Below are positions 22,445-30,871 of a DNA stretch of 64,000 nt, one piece after another. A program made the translations under genes and the position numbers. Location of the stretch: assembly GCF_000010725.1 (NCBI RefSeq), contig NC_013858.1, forward strand, positions 1-64,000, given 5' to 3'. Source of the DNA: Azospirillum sp. B510. GTDB lineage: Bacteria; Pseudomonadota; Alphaproteobacteria; Azospirillales; Azospirillaceae. The notes below the pieces were generated by a model. That model saw nothing but the letters and a program-made list of their open reading frames with translations, ran no database searches and was not told where the DNA came from. Position 1 is the first letter of the stretch. Each line of letters starts with the position of its first letter.

Positions 22445-24310
22445 TCAGCGTTGGATGGCGATGTTCTCCAACTGGGATACGTCGCGCACGGCGCCGCGGT
22501 CGGCGCTGGTCGTCATGGCGGCATAGGCACGCAGAGCCGGGGAAACCACGCGGTCGCGGGCAACCGGCTTCCAGCCATCGACGCCCTTGGCGTTCATCGC
22601 GTCGCGGCGGCGCTGCAACTCCTGGTCATCTATGGCGAGGCGGATGATGCGGTTGGGGATGTCGATCTCGATGCGGTCGCCATTCTCCACCAGGCCGATG
22701 GCTCCGCCCTGCGCCGCTTCGGGCGAGACGTGACCGATCGACAGACCGGAGGTGCCGCCGGAGAAGCGCCCGTCGGTGATCAGCGCGCAGGCCTTGCCCA
22801 ACCCCTTCGACTTCAGGTAGCTGGTCGGGTACAGCATCTCCTGCATGCCGGGGCCGCCGCGCGGGCCCTCATAACGGATGACCACCACCTCGCCGGCCTT
22901 GACGACATCGCCCAGGATGCCGGCGACGGCGTCGTCCTGGCTCTCGAACACGCGGGCCGGGCCGGCGAAGACCAGGTTGGAGGCGTCGACGCCCGCCGTC
23001 TTCACGATGCAACCGCTCTCCGCGATGTTGCCATACAGGACGGCCAGCCCGCCATCCTGGCTGAAGGCGCTTTCCGTCTTGCGGATGACGCCCTTCTCGC
23101 GGTCGAGGTCCAGCTCCGGCCAGCGGCGCTCCTGGCTGAAGGGCACGACGGTCGGGATGCCGCCGGGCGCGGCGCGGTACAGGGTGTGGACAGCCTGATC
23201 CTGGGTGCGCATCACGTCCCAACGGTCCAGGGCCTCGCCCAGCGACGGGGCGTGGACGGTCGGGGTGTCGCGGTTCAGCAGGCCGGCGCGGTCGAGTTCG
23301 CCCAGGATGCCGAAGATGCCGCCGGCACGGTGCACATCCTCGATATGGACGTCGGACACCGCCGGGGCGACCTTGCAAACATTGGGGACGCGGCGCGACA
23401 GCCGGTCGATGTCGGCCATGGTGAAGTCGATGCCGCCTTCCTGCGCCGCGGCCAGAATGTGCAGGACGGTGTTGGTCGAACCGCCCATGGCGATGTCGAG
23501 CGTCATCGCGTTCTCGAAGGCCGCCTTGGTGGCGATGCCGCGCGGCAGGGCGGAGGCGTCCTCCTCCTGGTACCAGCGGCGGCAGAGGTCGACGGCGAGG
23601 CGGCCGGCGGCCAGGAACAGATCCTTGCGGTCGGCATGGGTGGCCAGGATGGTGCCGTTGCCGGGCAGCGACAGGCCGAGCGCCTCGGTCAGGCAGTTCA
23701 TCGAGTTGGCGGTGAACATGCCGGAGCAGGAGCCGCAGGTCGGGCAGGAGCCGCGCTCCATCTCCGCCGCCTCCTCGTCGGAGACGGTCGGGTCGGCGGC
23801 GGCGACCATGGCGTCGATCAGGTCGACCGCCTTGGTCTTGCCGCGCCACTTGACCTTGCCGGCCTCCATCGGGCCGCCGGAGACGAAGACCGCCGGGATG
23901 TTCAGGCGCATCGCGGCCATCAGCATGCCGGGTGTGATCTTGTCGCAATTGGAGATGCAGACGAGCGCGTCGGCGCAATGGGCGTTCGCCATGTACTCCA
24001 CCGCGTCGGCGATCAATTCGCGCGAGGGCAGGCTGTACAGCATGCCGCCATGTCCCATGGCGATGCCGTCATCCACCGCGATGGTGTTGAACTCCTTGGC
24101 GACGCCGCCGGCCTTCTCGATCTCGCGAGCGACCAACTGGCCCAGATCCTTCAGGTGGACGTGGCCGGGAACGAACTGGGTGAAGGAATTGGCGATGGCG
24201 ATGATCGGTTTGCCGAAATCGCCGTCCTTCATGCCGGTCGCCCGCCACAGGCCGCGCGCGCCCGCCATGTTGCGGCCGTGGGTGGAGGTGCGGGAACGGT
24301 AATGCGGCAT
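22445..24310 (-). CDS. ilvD: Dihydroxy-acid dehydratase
   Basis: IlvD dehydrates 2,3-dihydroxy-isovalerate and its homologue in valine, leucine and isoleucine synthesis, using an iron-sulfur cluster. The 621-residue product has the family's normal length and start (MPHYRSRTSTHGRNMAGARGLW). Its cluster cysteines appear in CISNCDKITPGM (near residue 122) and SCPTCGSCSGMFTANSM (near 190). No other branched-chain biosynthesis gene is adjacent, so it is a stand-alone unit with its own terminator. A core anabolic gene on an iteron-type replicon supports the chromid reading. Confidence 0.97.
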   Translation of the reverse strand: MPHYRSRTSTHGRNMAGARGLWRATGMKDGDFGKPIIAIANSFTQFVPGHVHLKDLGQLVAREIEKAGGVAKEFNTIAVDDGIAMGHGGMLYSLPSRELIADAVEYMANAHCADALVCISNCDKITPGMLMAAMRLNIPAVFVSGGPMEAGKVKWRGKTKAVDLIDAMVAAADPTVSDEEAAEMERGSCPTCGSCSGMFTANSMNCLTEALGLSLPGNGTILATHADRKDLFLAAGRLAVDLCRRWYQEEDASALPRGIATKAAFENAMTLDIAMGGSTNTVLHILAAAQEGGIDFTMADIDRLSRRVPNVCKVAPAVSDVHIEDVHRAGGIFGILGELDRAGLLNRDTPTVHAPSLGEALDRWDVMRTQDQAVHTLYRAAPGGIPTVVPFSQERRWPELDLDREKGVIRKTESAFSQDGGLAVLYGNIAESGCIVKTAGVDASNLVFAGPARVFESQDDAVAGILGDVVKAGEVVVIRYEGPRGGPGMQEMLYPTSYLKSKGLGKACALITDGRFSGGTSGLSIGHVSPEAAQGGAIGLVENGDRIEIDIPNRIIRLAIDDQELQRRRDAMNAKGVDGWKPVARDRVVSPALRAYAAMTTSADRGAVRDVSQLENIAIQR

Positions 24311-24479
24311 GGATCGGTCCTCGGCTGGTCGATTCGGGCGAGTTGGCGAAAGGAATGGAACGAAACGGGTGGGAACCTTAGCAATCTCCTGTCGCGCGCG
24401 CCAGAGGCGCGATCCTGTCGCGGAGGCCGGAGGCGCGACATTGGCGTTGCCCTGCCATGCATGCCGCGACGATTGTCAA

Positions 24480-24525
24480 TGATAAGCAAGCTTATTAGTT
24501 TTGAGAAACTGATAAGCAAGCTTAT
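24480..24525. promoter_or_regulatory. Duplicated operator overlapping the marR start
   Basis: TGATAAGCAAGCTTAT occurs twice, at 24480-24495 and 24510-24525, exactly 30 bases (about three helical turns) apart. Each copy is a near-palindrome (ATAAGC/GCTTAT). The second copy ends just before the marR ATG at 24529. Two in-phase sites at the start of a marR gene strongly suggest autoregulation. Confidence 0.7.
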
Positions 24526-24528
24526 GAT

Positions 24529-25026
24529 ATGCCGATGTCCTCCACAGCCGACAGCCGCTCCGCATCCCCCCATTTCATGAGCCTGGGCGTCGTCCTGGCC
24601 GATACGGCGCGCATGATGCGCGTCCGTTTCGACCAGCGTGCCCGCCATCTCGGGCTGACCCGCGCGCAATGGTCGGTGATCGTCACGCTGGCACGGCACG
24701 AGGGGATCAAGCAGGCGGCGCTGGCCGACCTGCTGGAGATCGAGCCGATCACCCTCTGCCGACAGATCGACCGGATGGAGGAGGGCGGCTGGATCGAGCG
24801 TCATGCCGATCCGACCGACCGCCGCGCCCGGTTGCCGCACCTGACGCCGAAGGCGCATGCGGTTCTGGAGCAGGGCCGGACGCTCGCCGCCGGGATTTAT
24901 GCGGAGGCGTTGGTCGGCCTGCCGCCCGATGCCGAAGCCAAGCTGATCGAAATGCTGGCGCACATGCGCGCCAACCTGTCCGACCGCCGGGCCGAGCCGG
25001 CCGAGAAGATCACCACCAGAGCCTGA
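24529..25026 (+). CDS. MarR-family regulator of EmrAB-type efflux
   Basis: A 165-residue MarR protein. The winged helix spans about residues 45-120 (ITLCRQIDRMEEGGWIERHADPTDRRARL). It heads a marR-emrA-emrB row, the usual arrangement for drug-responsive efflux, and would repress its own operon. No ribosome site precedes the first ATG (24529); a second ATG lies at 24535 and a third at 24577 (MSLGVV). Because the operator reaches 24525, transcription may begin very near the start codon, which would make the message nearly leaderless. Confidence 0.85.
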   Translation: MPMSSTADSRSASPHFMSLGVVLADTARMMRVRFDQRARHLGLTRAQWSVIVTLARHEGIKQAALADLLEIEPITLCRQIDRMEEGGWIERHADPTDRRARLPHLTPKAHAVLEQGRTLAAGIYAEALVGLPPDAEAKLIEMLAHMRANLSDRRAEPAEKITTRA

Positions 25027-25060
25027 GCCATTCCATCTTTCCCTTCGGGACCCGACCGCG

Positions 25061-26185
25061 ATGACCACCGTGACCGACCGCGATACCGAAACCACCCCCG
25101 CCGCTCCGCAACCGGTTGCCAAGCCCGTCCGCCGGTCACGCTGGCGCCGCTGGCTGCTGATGGCCGCCCTGCCGCTGGCGGTGGCGGTGGGGGGCGGTTA
25201 CGAATATGTCGTGGGAGGACGCTACGTCTCGACCGACAACGCCTATGTCCAGCAGGACAAGGTGACGATCAGCCCCGACGTTTCCGGGCGCATCGTCGAA
25301 GTGGCGGTGCGGGAGAATCAGGCTGTCCATCGTGGCGACCTTCTGTTCCGCATCGATGACGAGCCCTACAGGCTCGCCTTGCGGCAGGCGGACGCGGCGC
25401 TGGCCTCGGCCCGGCTGAAGGTGGAGCAGCTGCGCGCCGATCTGGGCGAGGCTCTGGCCAAGCAGGCGGCGGCCGAGGAGAAGGTCTCCTTCCAGCAGCG
25501 CGAGTTCCAGCGCCAGCAGGATCTGCTGAAGACCGGCGTCGCCGCGCGGGCCACCTACGATTCCGTGCGCCATGACCTGATGGCGGCGCAACAGGATCTG
25601 AACACCGAGAAGCAGTCGGTGGTCAGCGCCCGCGCGGCGCTGGGCGGCGACCCCGACATTCCCACCGACCGTCATCCGACGGTGCTGGAGGCGCTGGCGA
25701 AGAAGGCGTCGGCCCAGCGCGATCTCGACCACACGGTGGTGGCGGCCCCGGCCGACGGCGTGGTCAGCCAGACCGGCCGGCTGCTGGTCGGGCAATATGC
25801 CGCGACCGGTTTGTCGATGGTCAGCCTGGTGATGAGCGGGTCGAGCTGGGTCGAGGCCAATTTCAAGGAAACCGATCTGACCCATATGGCGGTCGGCCAG
25901 ACCGCGACCGTGGTGCTGGACGCCTATTCCGGCCGCACCCTGACCGCCCGTGTCGAGAGCATCGGCGCCGGCACCGGATCGGAATTCTCGGTCCTGCCCG
26001 CCCAGAACGCCACCGGCAACTGGGTGAAGGTGGTGCAGCGCGTGCCGGTTCGCCTGCGCATCGAGGCAGCGGACGGCAATGCCGTGCCGCTTCGCACCGG
26101 CCTCAGCGCCGACGTGGAGGTCGACACCGGATACAGCCGGCCGTTGCCGGGAGTCATCGGCGACGCGGTCGCGGCGATCCGGTAA
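25061..26185 (+). CDS. emrA: EmrA-type membrane fusion (HlyD family) protein
   Basis: A 374-residue periplasmic adaptor. It has one N-terminal transmembrane helix (about residues 29-50), then a barrel-sandwich domain (YVSTDNAYVQQDKVTISPDVSGRIVEV), a helical hairpin (about 100-210) and a second lipoyl half (VVAAPADGVVSQTG). It would link the MFS pump encoded next to an outer-membrane channel. No TolC gene is in the window. It starts 35 bases after marR. Confidence 0.9.
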   Translation: MTTVTDRDTETTPAAPQPVAKPVRRSRWRRWLLMAALPLAVAVGGGYEYVVGGRYVSTDNAYVQQDKVTISPDVSGRIVEVAVRENQAVHRGDLLFRIDDEPYRLALRQADAALASARLKVEQLRADLGEALAKQAAAEEKVSFQQREFQRQQDLLKTGVAARATYDSVRHDLMAAQQDLNTEKQSVVSARAALGGDPDIPTDRHPTVLEALAKKASAQRDLDHTVVAAPADGVVSQTGRLLVGQYAATGLSMVSLVMSGSSWVEANFKETDLTHMAVGQTATVVLDAYSGRTLTARVESIGAGTGSEFSVLPAQNATGNWVKVVQRVPVRLRIEAADGNAVPLRTGLSADVEVDTGYSRPLPGVIGDAVAAIR

Positions 26186-26228
26186 AGCCCCCGCCCTCCA
26201 TCATCCGATACGCATCCGCAGGCACGCC

Positions 26229-27773
26229 ATGGCCGCCAGCCAATCCCCATCCGCTCCGCAAGAGGTGAAGCATCGCGGCATGATCACCGTGTCGATCATG
26301 CTCGCCACCGTCATGCAGGTGCTGGACACCACCATCGCCAACGTCGCCCTGCCCAGCATGCAGGGCAGCCTGGGGGCGGCGCAGGACAGCATCACCTGGG
26401 TGTTGACCTCCTACATCGTCGCCGCGGCCATCGCGACGCCGGCCACCGGCTGGATGGCCGACCGTTTCGGACGCAAGCGGCTGTTCCTGATTGCCGTGGC
26501 CGGCTTCACCGTGGCCTCGGTGCTGTGCGGGCTGGCCGGCAGCCTGACCGAGATGGTGGCCTTCCGGCTGGTGCAGGGCATCTTCGGCGCGGCGCTGGTG
26601 CCGCTGTCGCAGTCGGTGCTGCTGGACATCAACCCGAAGGAGCGGCACGGCCAGGCCATGGCGCTGTGGGGCGCCGGCATCATGGTCGGTCCCATCGCCG
26701 GGCCGACGCTGGGCGGCTGGCTGACCGACAGCTTCAGTTGGCGCTGGGTCTTCTACATCAACCTGCCGGTCGGGCTGCTGGCCTTCTTCGGCATGCTGAT
26801 CTTCCTGCACGAGACCAAGGGCCGCCTGCGCGGTTTCGATTTCTTCGGCTTCGCCATGCTGGGGCTGGCGGTCGGCGCCTTTCAGATGCTGCTGGATCGG
26901 GGCGAGCAACTGGACTGGTTCGGTGCGACCGAGATCTGGATCGAGACGGCGCTGGCCGCCTGCGCCTTCTGGGTCTTCGCCATCCACATCGCCACGGCGC
27001 ATGGCAATACGAGGACGGAACCCTTCCTCGACCCGGCCCTGCTGCGCGACCGCAACTTCGTCACCGGGCTGGTCCTGATCTTCGTGATCGGCGTGATCCT
27101 GTTGGCGACCATGGCCCTGCTGCCGCCGATGTTGCAGAACCTGCTGGGCTACCCGACGGTCACCACCGGGCTGGTGCTGGCCCCGCGCGGCGTCGGCACG
27201 ATGATCTCGATGCTGGTGGTCGGGCGGCTGGTGCGCAGGGTGGACGCGCGGCTGCTGATCCTGGCCGGCGTGCTGCTGACCAGCTGGTCGCTTTGGTACA
27301 TGACCGGCTTCACCATCGTGATGGACCGAGAGCCCATCATCATCAGCGGCGTGGTGCAGGGGCTGGGGCTGGGGCTGGTCTTCGTGCCGCTCAGCACCAT
27401 CGCCTTCGCCACGCTGGAGCCGCGGCTGCGCACCGACGCCGCCAGCCTGTTCAGCCTGACCCGCAATCTGGGCAGCAGCGTCGGCATCTCGGTGGTGATG
27501 ACCCTGCTGTCGCAGAACACCCAGGTCAACCACGCCAGCCTCGCCGCGCACCTGACCCCCTTTTCACAGGGAATGACCGAGCAGGTGACCGAAGTGCCGG
27601 CGGCGCTTGCGATGCTGAATGCCCAGGTCACCCAACAGGCGGTGATGATCGCCTACATCGACGATTTCAAGCTGATGATGTATGTGGCGCTGCTGGTCGT
27701 TCCGATGCTGCTGCTGCTCCGTCGGCCGAAGGCGGGAGCCCCGGCGCCGGAGGAGGCGGCGGTGATGGAGTAG
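26229..27773 (+). CDS. emrB: EmrB-type MFS drug efflux permease (DHA2 family)
   Basis: A 514-residue inner-membrane antiporter of the 14-helix DHA2 family. The start MQVLDTTIANVALPSM (motif D1 region) and the loop motif GWMADRFGRKRLF (motif A, near residue 85) are clear, as is GPTLGGWLTDSFSWRWVFYINLPVG (motif C region, about 160-185). With EmrA it forms a tripartite exporter for hydrophobic toxic compounds. The ATG at 26229 was chosen over an upstream frame start inside emrA. It lies 43 bases downstream of emrA. Confidence 0.92.
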   Translation: MAASQSPSAPQEVKHRGMITVSIMLATVMQVLDTTIANVALPSMQGSLGAAQDSITWVLTSYIVAAAIATPATGWMADRFGRKRLFLIAVAGFTVASVLCGLAGSLTEMVAFRLVQGIFGAALVPLSQSVLLDINPKERHGQAMALWGAGIMVGPIAGPTLGGWLTDSFSWRWVFYINLPVGLLAFFGMLIFLHETKGRLRGFDFFGFAMLGLAVGAFQMLLDRGEQLDWFGATEIWIETALAACAFWVFAIHIATAHGNTRTEPFLDPALLRDRNFVTGLVLIFVIGVILLATMALLPPMLQNLLGYPTVTTGLVLAPRGVGTMISMLVVGRLVRRVDARLLILAGVLLTSWSLWYMTGFTIVMDREPIIISGVVQGLGLGLVFVPLSTIAFATLEPRLRTDAASLFSLTRNLGSSVGISVVMTLLSQNTQVNHASLAAHLTPFSQGMTEQVTEVPAALAMLNAQVTQQAVMIAYIDDFKLMMYVALLVVPMLLLLRRPKAGAPAPEEAAVME

Positions 27774-27775
27774 CG

Positions 27776-28120
27776 TCAGCCGGCTGACGCGCTCTTGCCG
27801 CCATCCTTCTTCGGACCGCGCGGCGATTTGACGGTTCCGGCGGCTTTCTTTGCCGGCTGGTCGCGATGGGGTTTGGTGCCGTCCGCCGGACTCCGTGCGA
27901 CCTCCGACAGGGATTCGGCGGCGGCGCGGGTGCTCTTGTCGGCGGCCTTCCGGCGTGAGCCGGCGACCTTTCCGGTCGGCTCCACCGCGCCGGAGCCACG
28001 GATTTCCGCTTCGGCCTGGGTCCAATGGTCGGCGTCGCGGCCTTGCGGGCGGCCCTCCTTTTCCCACAGCTCATGGGCGCGGCGCCGGATGCGCTCCTGG
28101 ATGTCGTCTGTATCGGCCAT
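27776..28120 (-). CDS. DUF2934 family protein
   Basis: A 114-residue protein starting MADTDDIQERIRRRAHELWEKEGRPQGRDADHW, which is the DUF2934 signature (residues about 5-45). A Lys/Arg/Ala-rich, disordered, basic C-terminus follows. The function is unknown. The upstream part of the frame is not coding-like, so the ATG at 28120 was chosen. It overlaps no other gene and is divergent from the glycosyltransferase at 28299. Confidence 0.8.
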   Translation of the reverse strand: MADTDDIQERIRRRAHELWEKEGRPQGRDADHWTQAEAEIRGSGAVEPTGKVAGSRRKAADKSTRAAAESLSEVARSPADGTKPHRDQPAKKAAGTVKSPRGPKKDGGKSASAG

Positions 28121-28251
28121 CTTCAGTCCCCCAATCCTCCGTGCGGCGGGTCCACCGCTTCCCGAGCGGCAACAGCGCGGATCGCGACTGGTTCCCGGCG
28201 GAAGTCGGCGGACGGTTCCCAACCGGCCCATTCCGTGCCACAAGGCGCCGG

Positions 28252-28280
28252 CCGACCCGACCCGACCCGACCCGACCCGA
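28252..28280 (+). repeat. Pentanucleotide tandem repeat CCGAC, nearly six copies
   Basis: CCGAC is repeated 5.8 times without interruption and ends 18 bases before the ATG of the glycosyltransferase gene. Such a short perfect repeat in a 5' leader can change length by slippage and so alter spacing to the ribosome site. Confidence 0.75.
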
Positions 28281-28298
28281 TCAGCGAGCGCACCCATC

Positions 28299-29936
28299 AT
28301 GACGCCTGCCCCCTCCGTCGCCCGTCCCTCCCCGCTCGACCGTATCGCGGCGGCACCCTGGTGGCTGCTGTGCGCCGGGCTCGCCGCGGCGATGGCGCTG
28401 TCGGTGCTGCTGGTCGGCTTCCGGCTGCCCTACTGGGCGCATGCCGATCAGGATCTGGTGCTGGCTTATCACGGGCTGCTGTTCGGCGACGGTCTGCCGC
28501 AGGAATATTTCGACCATCCCGGTTACGGCTATTTCCTGGTGATCGATGTCTGGTTCCGGTTGCTGCATGCGGTCGGGTTGCTGCCGGCCGCCACCCTGTC
28601 GACCCTGCCGCCGGGCGGCGACGTCGCGGCGACCGAAGCCGTTTGGCAGTCGCTGATCCAGGCCGGGCGGGCGCTGTCGGTCCTGCTGACCGCGGCCTTC
28701 GCCGTCAGCTATGCCACGCTGCTGCGCGGGCTTCTGGGGGACCGGCGGGTGGCGCTGCTGGCGGGCATCCTTCTGGCGTTCGGCGTCGGGCTGACGGCGC
28801 AGGGGCGGCAGATGCGCACCGACCTGCTGTCGGCCGGCTTCGTCGTGCTGGGGCTGCTGCTGGTCCTGCGGGCGGTGCGGCCGGCGGAGGGCCGGCCGTG
28901 CGGCGGCGCCTCGCTCCTGCAACTGGCGCTGGGCGGGCTGCTGGTCGGGCTGGCCATGGTGACCAAGGTGCAGGCGGTGTTCCTGGCGATGGGGCTGCCG
29001 GTGGCGGCGGTCCTGTTCGGGCGGCGGGCGGAGCCGGAGCGGGCGGCCGGTTCCGGCTGGGGGGTCGCCGCGCTGGTCGGCGTGCTGGCGGCGGCGGCGG
29101 CGGTGCCGGCCTTCGGGCTGATCCAGGCCGGGCTGGCGGGATGGGGCCGGGCGGTCTACCCCTATACCCCTGTCGGAAGTTGGCCGGGTGGCGGGCTGTC
29201 CGGTGGCGGCTATCAGAGCATCGTCGCCGGCTGGGTGCTGGTCGGCATCCTCGTCCATGCGGCGGTGCACCGGGTGCCGCCGGCCCGCGTGGCGTCGTCG
29301 GCGGCGGCGGTGCTGCTGGGGCTGGCGGTCGGGCTTCTGGCGCTCGACATCCGCTGGAACGAGCAGAACGCCATCGCCGTGGCCAACTTCGTCGAGCATA
29401 TGTTCGTCTTCTCCTCCTGGCGCCACGGGGCGGAGTTGCAGGCACAGGGCAGCGTGGTGGGGCAGGGGACTCTGGGCCTGCTGCTGGCGGGCATCGGCCG
29501 GACGCTGGCGATCCGCACCATCGTCCTGCACCCCGACAACATCCCGCAGACCATCATCGTCGAGTGGTTCGCCATCGCCGGGGCGGTTGTGTTGTGGCGG
29601 CGGGGCGAGCGGCTGGCCGCCGCGCAGGCGCTGTTCCTGCTGCTGGTCGCCTGGGGGCTGGAGGCGCTGTTTTCGCTGCGCGGCTTCCAGCGCGCCTATG
29701 CCGCCTACACCGACCCGCTGGCGATCCTGTCGGCCGCCTGGGTGCTGGCGCGGATGCCGGAGCTGCTGGACCGGGCGAAATCGCGGCGCCGGATCCTGGG
29801 CGGCGTGGCGCTGGTGGTGGTCGCCGCCCATATCTGGCCGGTCATCGAGACCCGCAAGCCGCCGAGCCCGGTCACCCATTGCGCGTGGATTCCGATCTAC
29901 ATGCCCAAGGCGCCGCCGTTCCCCTTCTGCCGTTAG
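28299..29936 (+). CDS. Multi-spanning glycosyltransferase-like membrane protein (GT-C/PMT type)
   Basis: A 545-residue protein with about 11-12 hydrophobic segments. An early loop contains HADQDLVLAYHGLLF and DHPGYGYF, where acidic residues follow the first membrane helix as in GT-C enzymes that use lipid-linked sugars. It may add sugar to a lipid or surface glycan. It converges with the heptosyltransferase-like gene and overlaps it tail to tail by 4 bases. The CCGAC repeat lies right before its start and there is no strong ribosome site. The substrate is unknown. Confidence 0.6.
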   Translation: MTPAPSVARPSPLDRIAAAPWWLLCAGLAAAMALSVLLVGFRLPYWAHADQDLVLAYHGLLFGDGLPQEYFDHPGYGYFLVIDVWFRLLHAVGLLPAATLSTLPPGGDVAATEAVWQSLIQAGRALSVLLTAAFAVSYATLLRGLLGDRRVALLAGILLAFGVGLTAQGRQMRTDLLSAGFVVLGLLLVLRAVRPAEGRPCGGASLLQLALGGLLVGLAMVTKVQAVFLAMGLPVAAVLFGRRAEPERAAGSGWGVAALVGVLAAAAAVPAFGLIQAGLAGWGRAVYPYTPVGSWPGGGLSGGGYQSIVAGWVLVGILVHAAVHRVPPARVASSAAAVLLGLAVGLLALDIRWNEQNAIAVANFVEHMFVFSSWRHGAELQAQGSVVGQGTLGLLLAGIGRTLAIRTIVLHPDNIPQTIIVEWFAIAGAVVLWRRGERLAAAQALFLLLVAWGLEALFSLRGFQRAYAAYTDPLAILSAAWVLARMPELLDRAKSRRRILGGVALVVVAAHIWPVIETRKPPSPVTHCAWIPIYMPKAPPFPFCR

Positions 29937-30871
29937 GCGACTCCCATTTCCCGCGCGCGGTCGAGCGCCGCGACCACGCCGGCGCTGTCGATGTCGTTGA
30001 AGTCGGGGCGGTGGTGGATCAGCACGCGCGGGCCGGTGCTGTGGATCGGGTTGGAGGCGTCGGAGAACACCACCACGGTCGGGCAGCCGACGGCGGCGAT
30101 CAGATGGGTCGGGCCGGTGTCGTTGCCGACCGCGCCCCAGGCCCGGCGGGCCAGCCCGCCCAGCTCCGGCACGCTGGTGCGGTCGGTCAGGTCGACCGCC
30201 TGCGGGCAATAGTCGGCGATGCCGCGGGCGAGGTCGCGCTCGATGCCGGTGCCGATCACCGCCGGCACGATGCCGCGCTCCACCAGCGCCGCCGCCACCT
30301 CGGCATAGCGGCGGACCGGCCAGCGCTTGTCCGGCCGTCCGGGGGAGGAGCCGGGGACCAGCAGGGCGAAGCGTTCGCCCAAGCCGAATCTGGCGATGTC
30401 GGCGTCGAGCCAGGACAGGTCCGGCGTCTCGTCCGGCACGATGCCGAAGGGGGCGAGCTGACGGACATAGCGGTCGCGCACCGGCACCTTGCGCCGCCCC
30501 TCATAACGGTCGGGGTGCGAGGCGCCACGGGCGGTGCCCGACCATTCCGGCCAGGGGCCGGGGAACAGCAGCCGGTGATAGATGTCGGTGCGCGTCTGCG
30601 CCTGGAGATCATAGACCCGGTCGAAGCGGTGGGCGCGCAAGCCCCGGCGGATCGCCAGATAGGCCGACAGCGAGCGCTCGCGCGGGTCCTCCAGCACCTC
30701 GTCGAACAGGCCGCTCATCCGGGCGAGCGGGGCCAGCGAGGGCAGGGTGAGCAGCGCCACCCGGTCGCCGGCATGGTGGCGGCGGATGGCGGCGAAGGCG
30801 GTCTGGGCCAGGAAGAAATCGCCGAAGGCGCCCAGCTTGATGACCAGGATGCGGAGCGGGCGCTTGCTCAT
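29933..30871 (-). CDS. Glycosyltransferase family 9 (heptosyltransferase-like)
   Basis: A 312-residue GT9 enzyme. It begins LRILVIKLGAFGDFFLAQTAF, the GT9 N-terminal motif, and carries LLVPGSSPGRPDKRWPVRRYAEV (near residue 165) and GNDTGPTHLIAAVGCPTVVVF (near 245), the sugar-nucleotide site. GT9 proteins add heptose to the LPS core. Its ATG overlaps the stop of the O-antigen ligase gene by 4 bases, so both belong to one LPS-related unit. Confidence 0.88.
   Translation of the reverse strand: MSKRPLRILVIKLGAFGDFFLAQTAFAAIRRHHAGDRVALLTLPSLAPLARMSGLFDEVLEDPRERSLSAYLAIRRGLRAHRFDRVYDLQAQTRTDIYHRLLFPGPWPEWSGTARGASHPDRYEGRRKVPVRDRYVRQLAPFGIVPDETPDLSWLDADIARFGLGERFALLVPGSSPGRPDKRWPVRRYAEVAAALVERGIVPAVIGTGIERDLARGIADYCPQAVDLTDRTSVPELGGLARRAWGAVGNDTGPTHLIAAVGCPTVVVFSDASNPIHSTGPRVLIHHRPDFNDIDSAGVVAALDRAREMGVA

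Noticed and set aside
28266..28280. CCGAC repeat as a CRISPR or integron array
   Set aside because: The units are 5 bases without spacers; a simple tandem repeat explains them.
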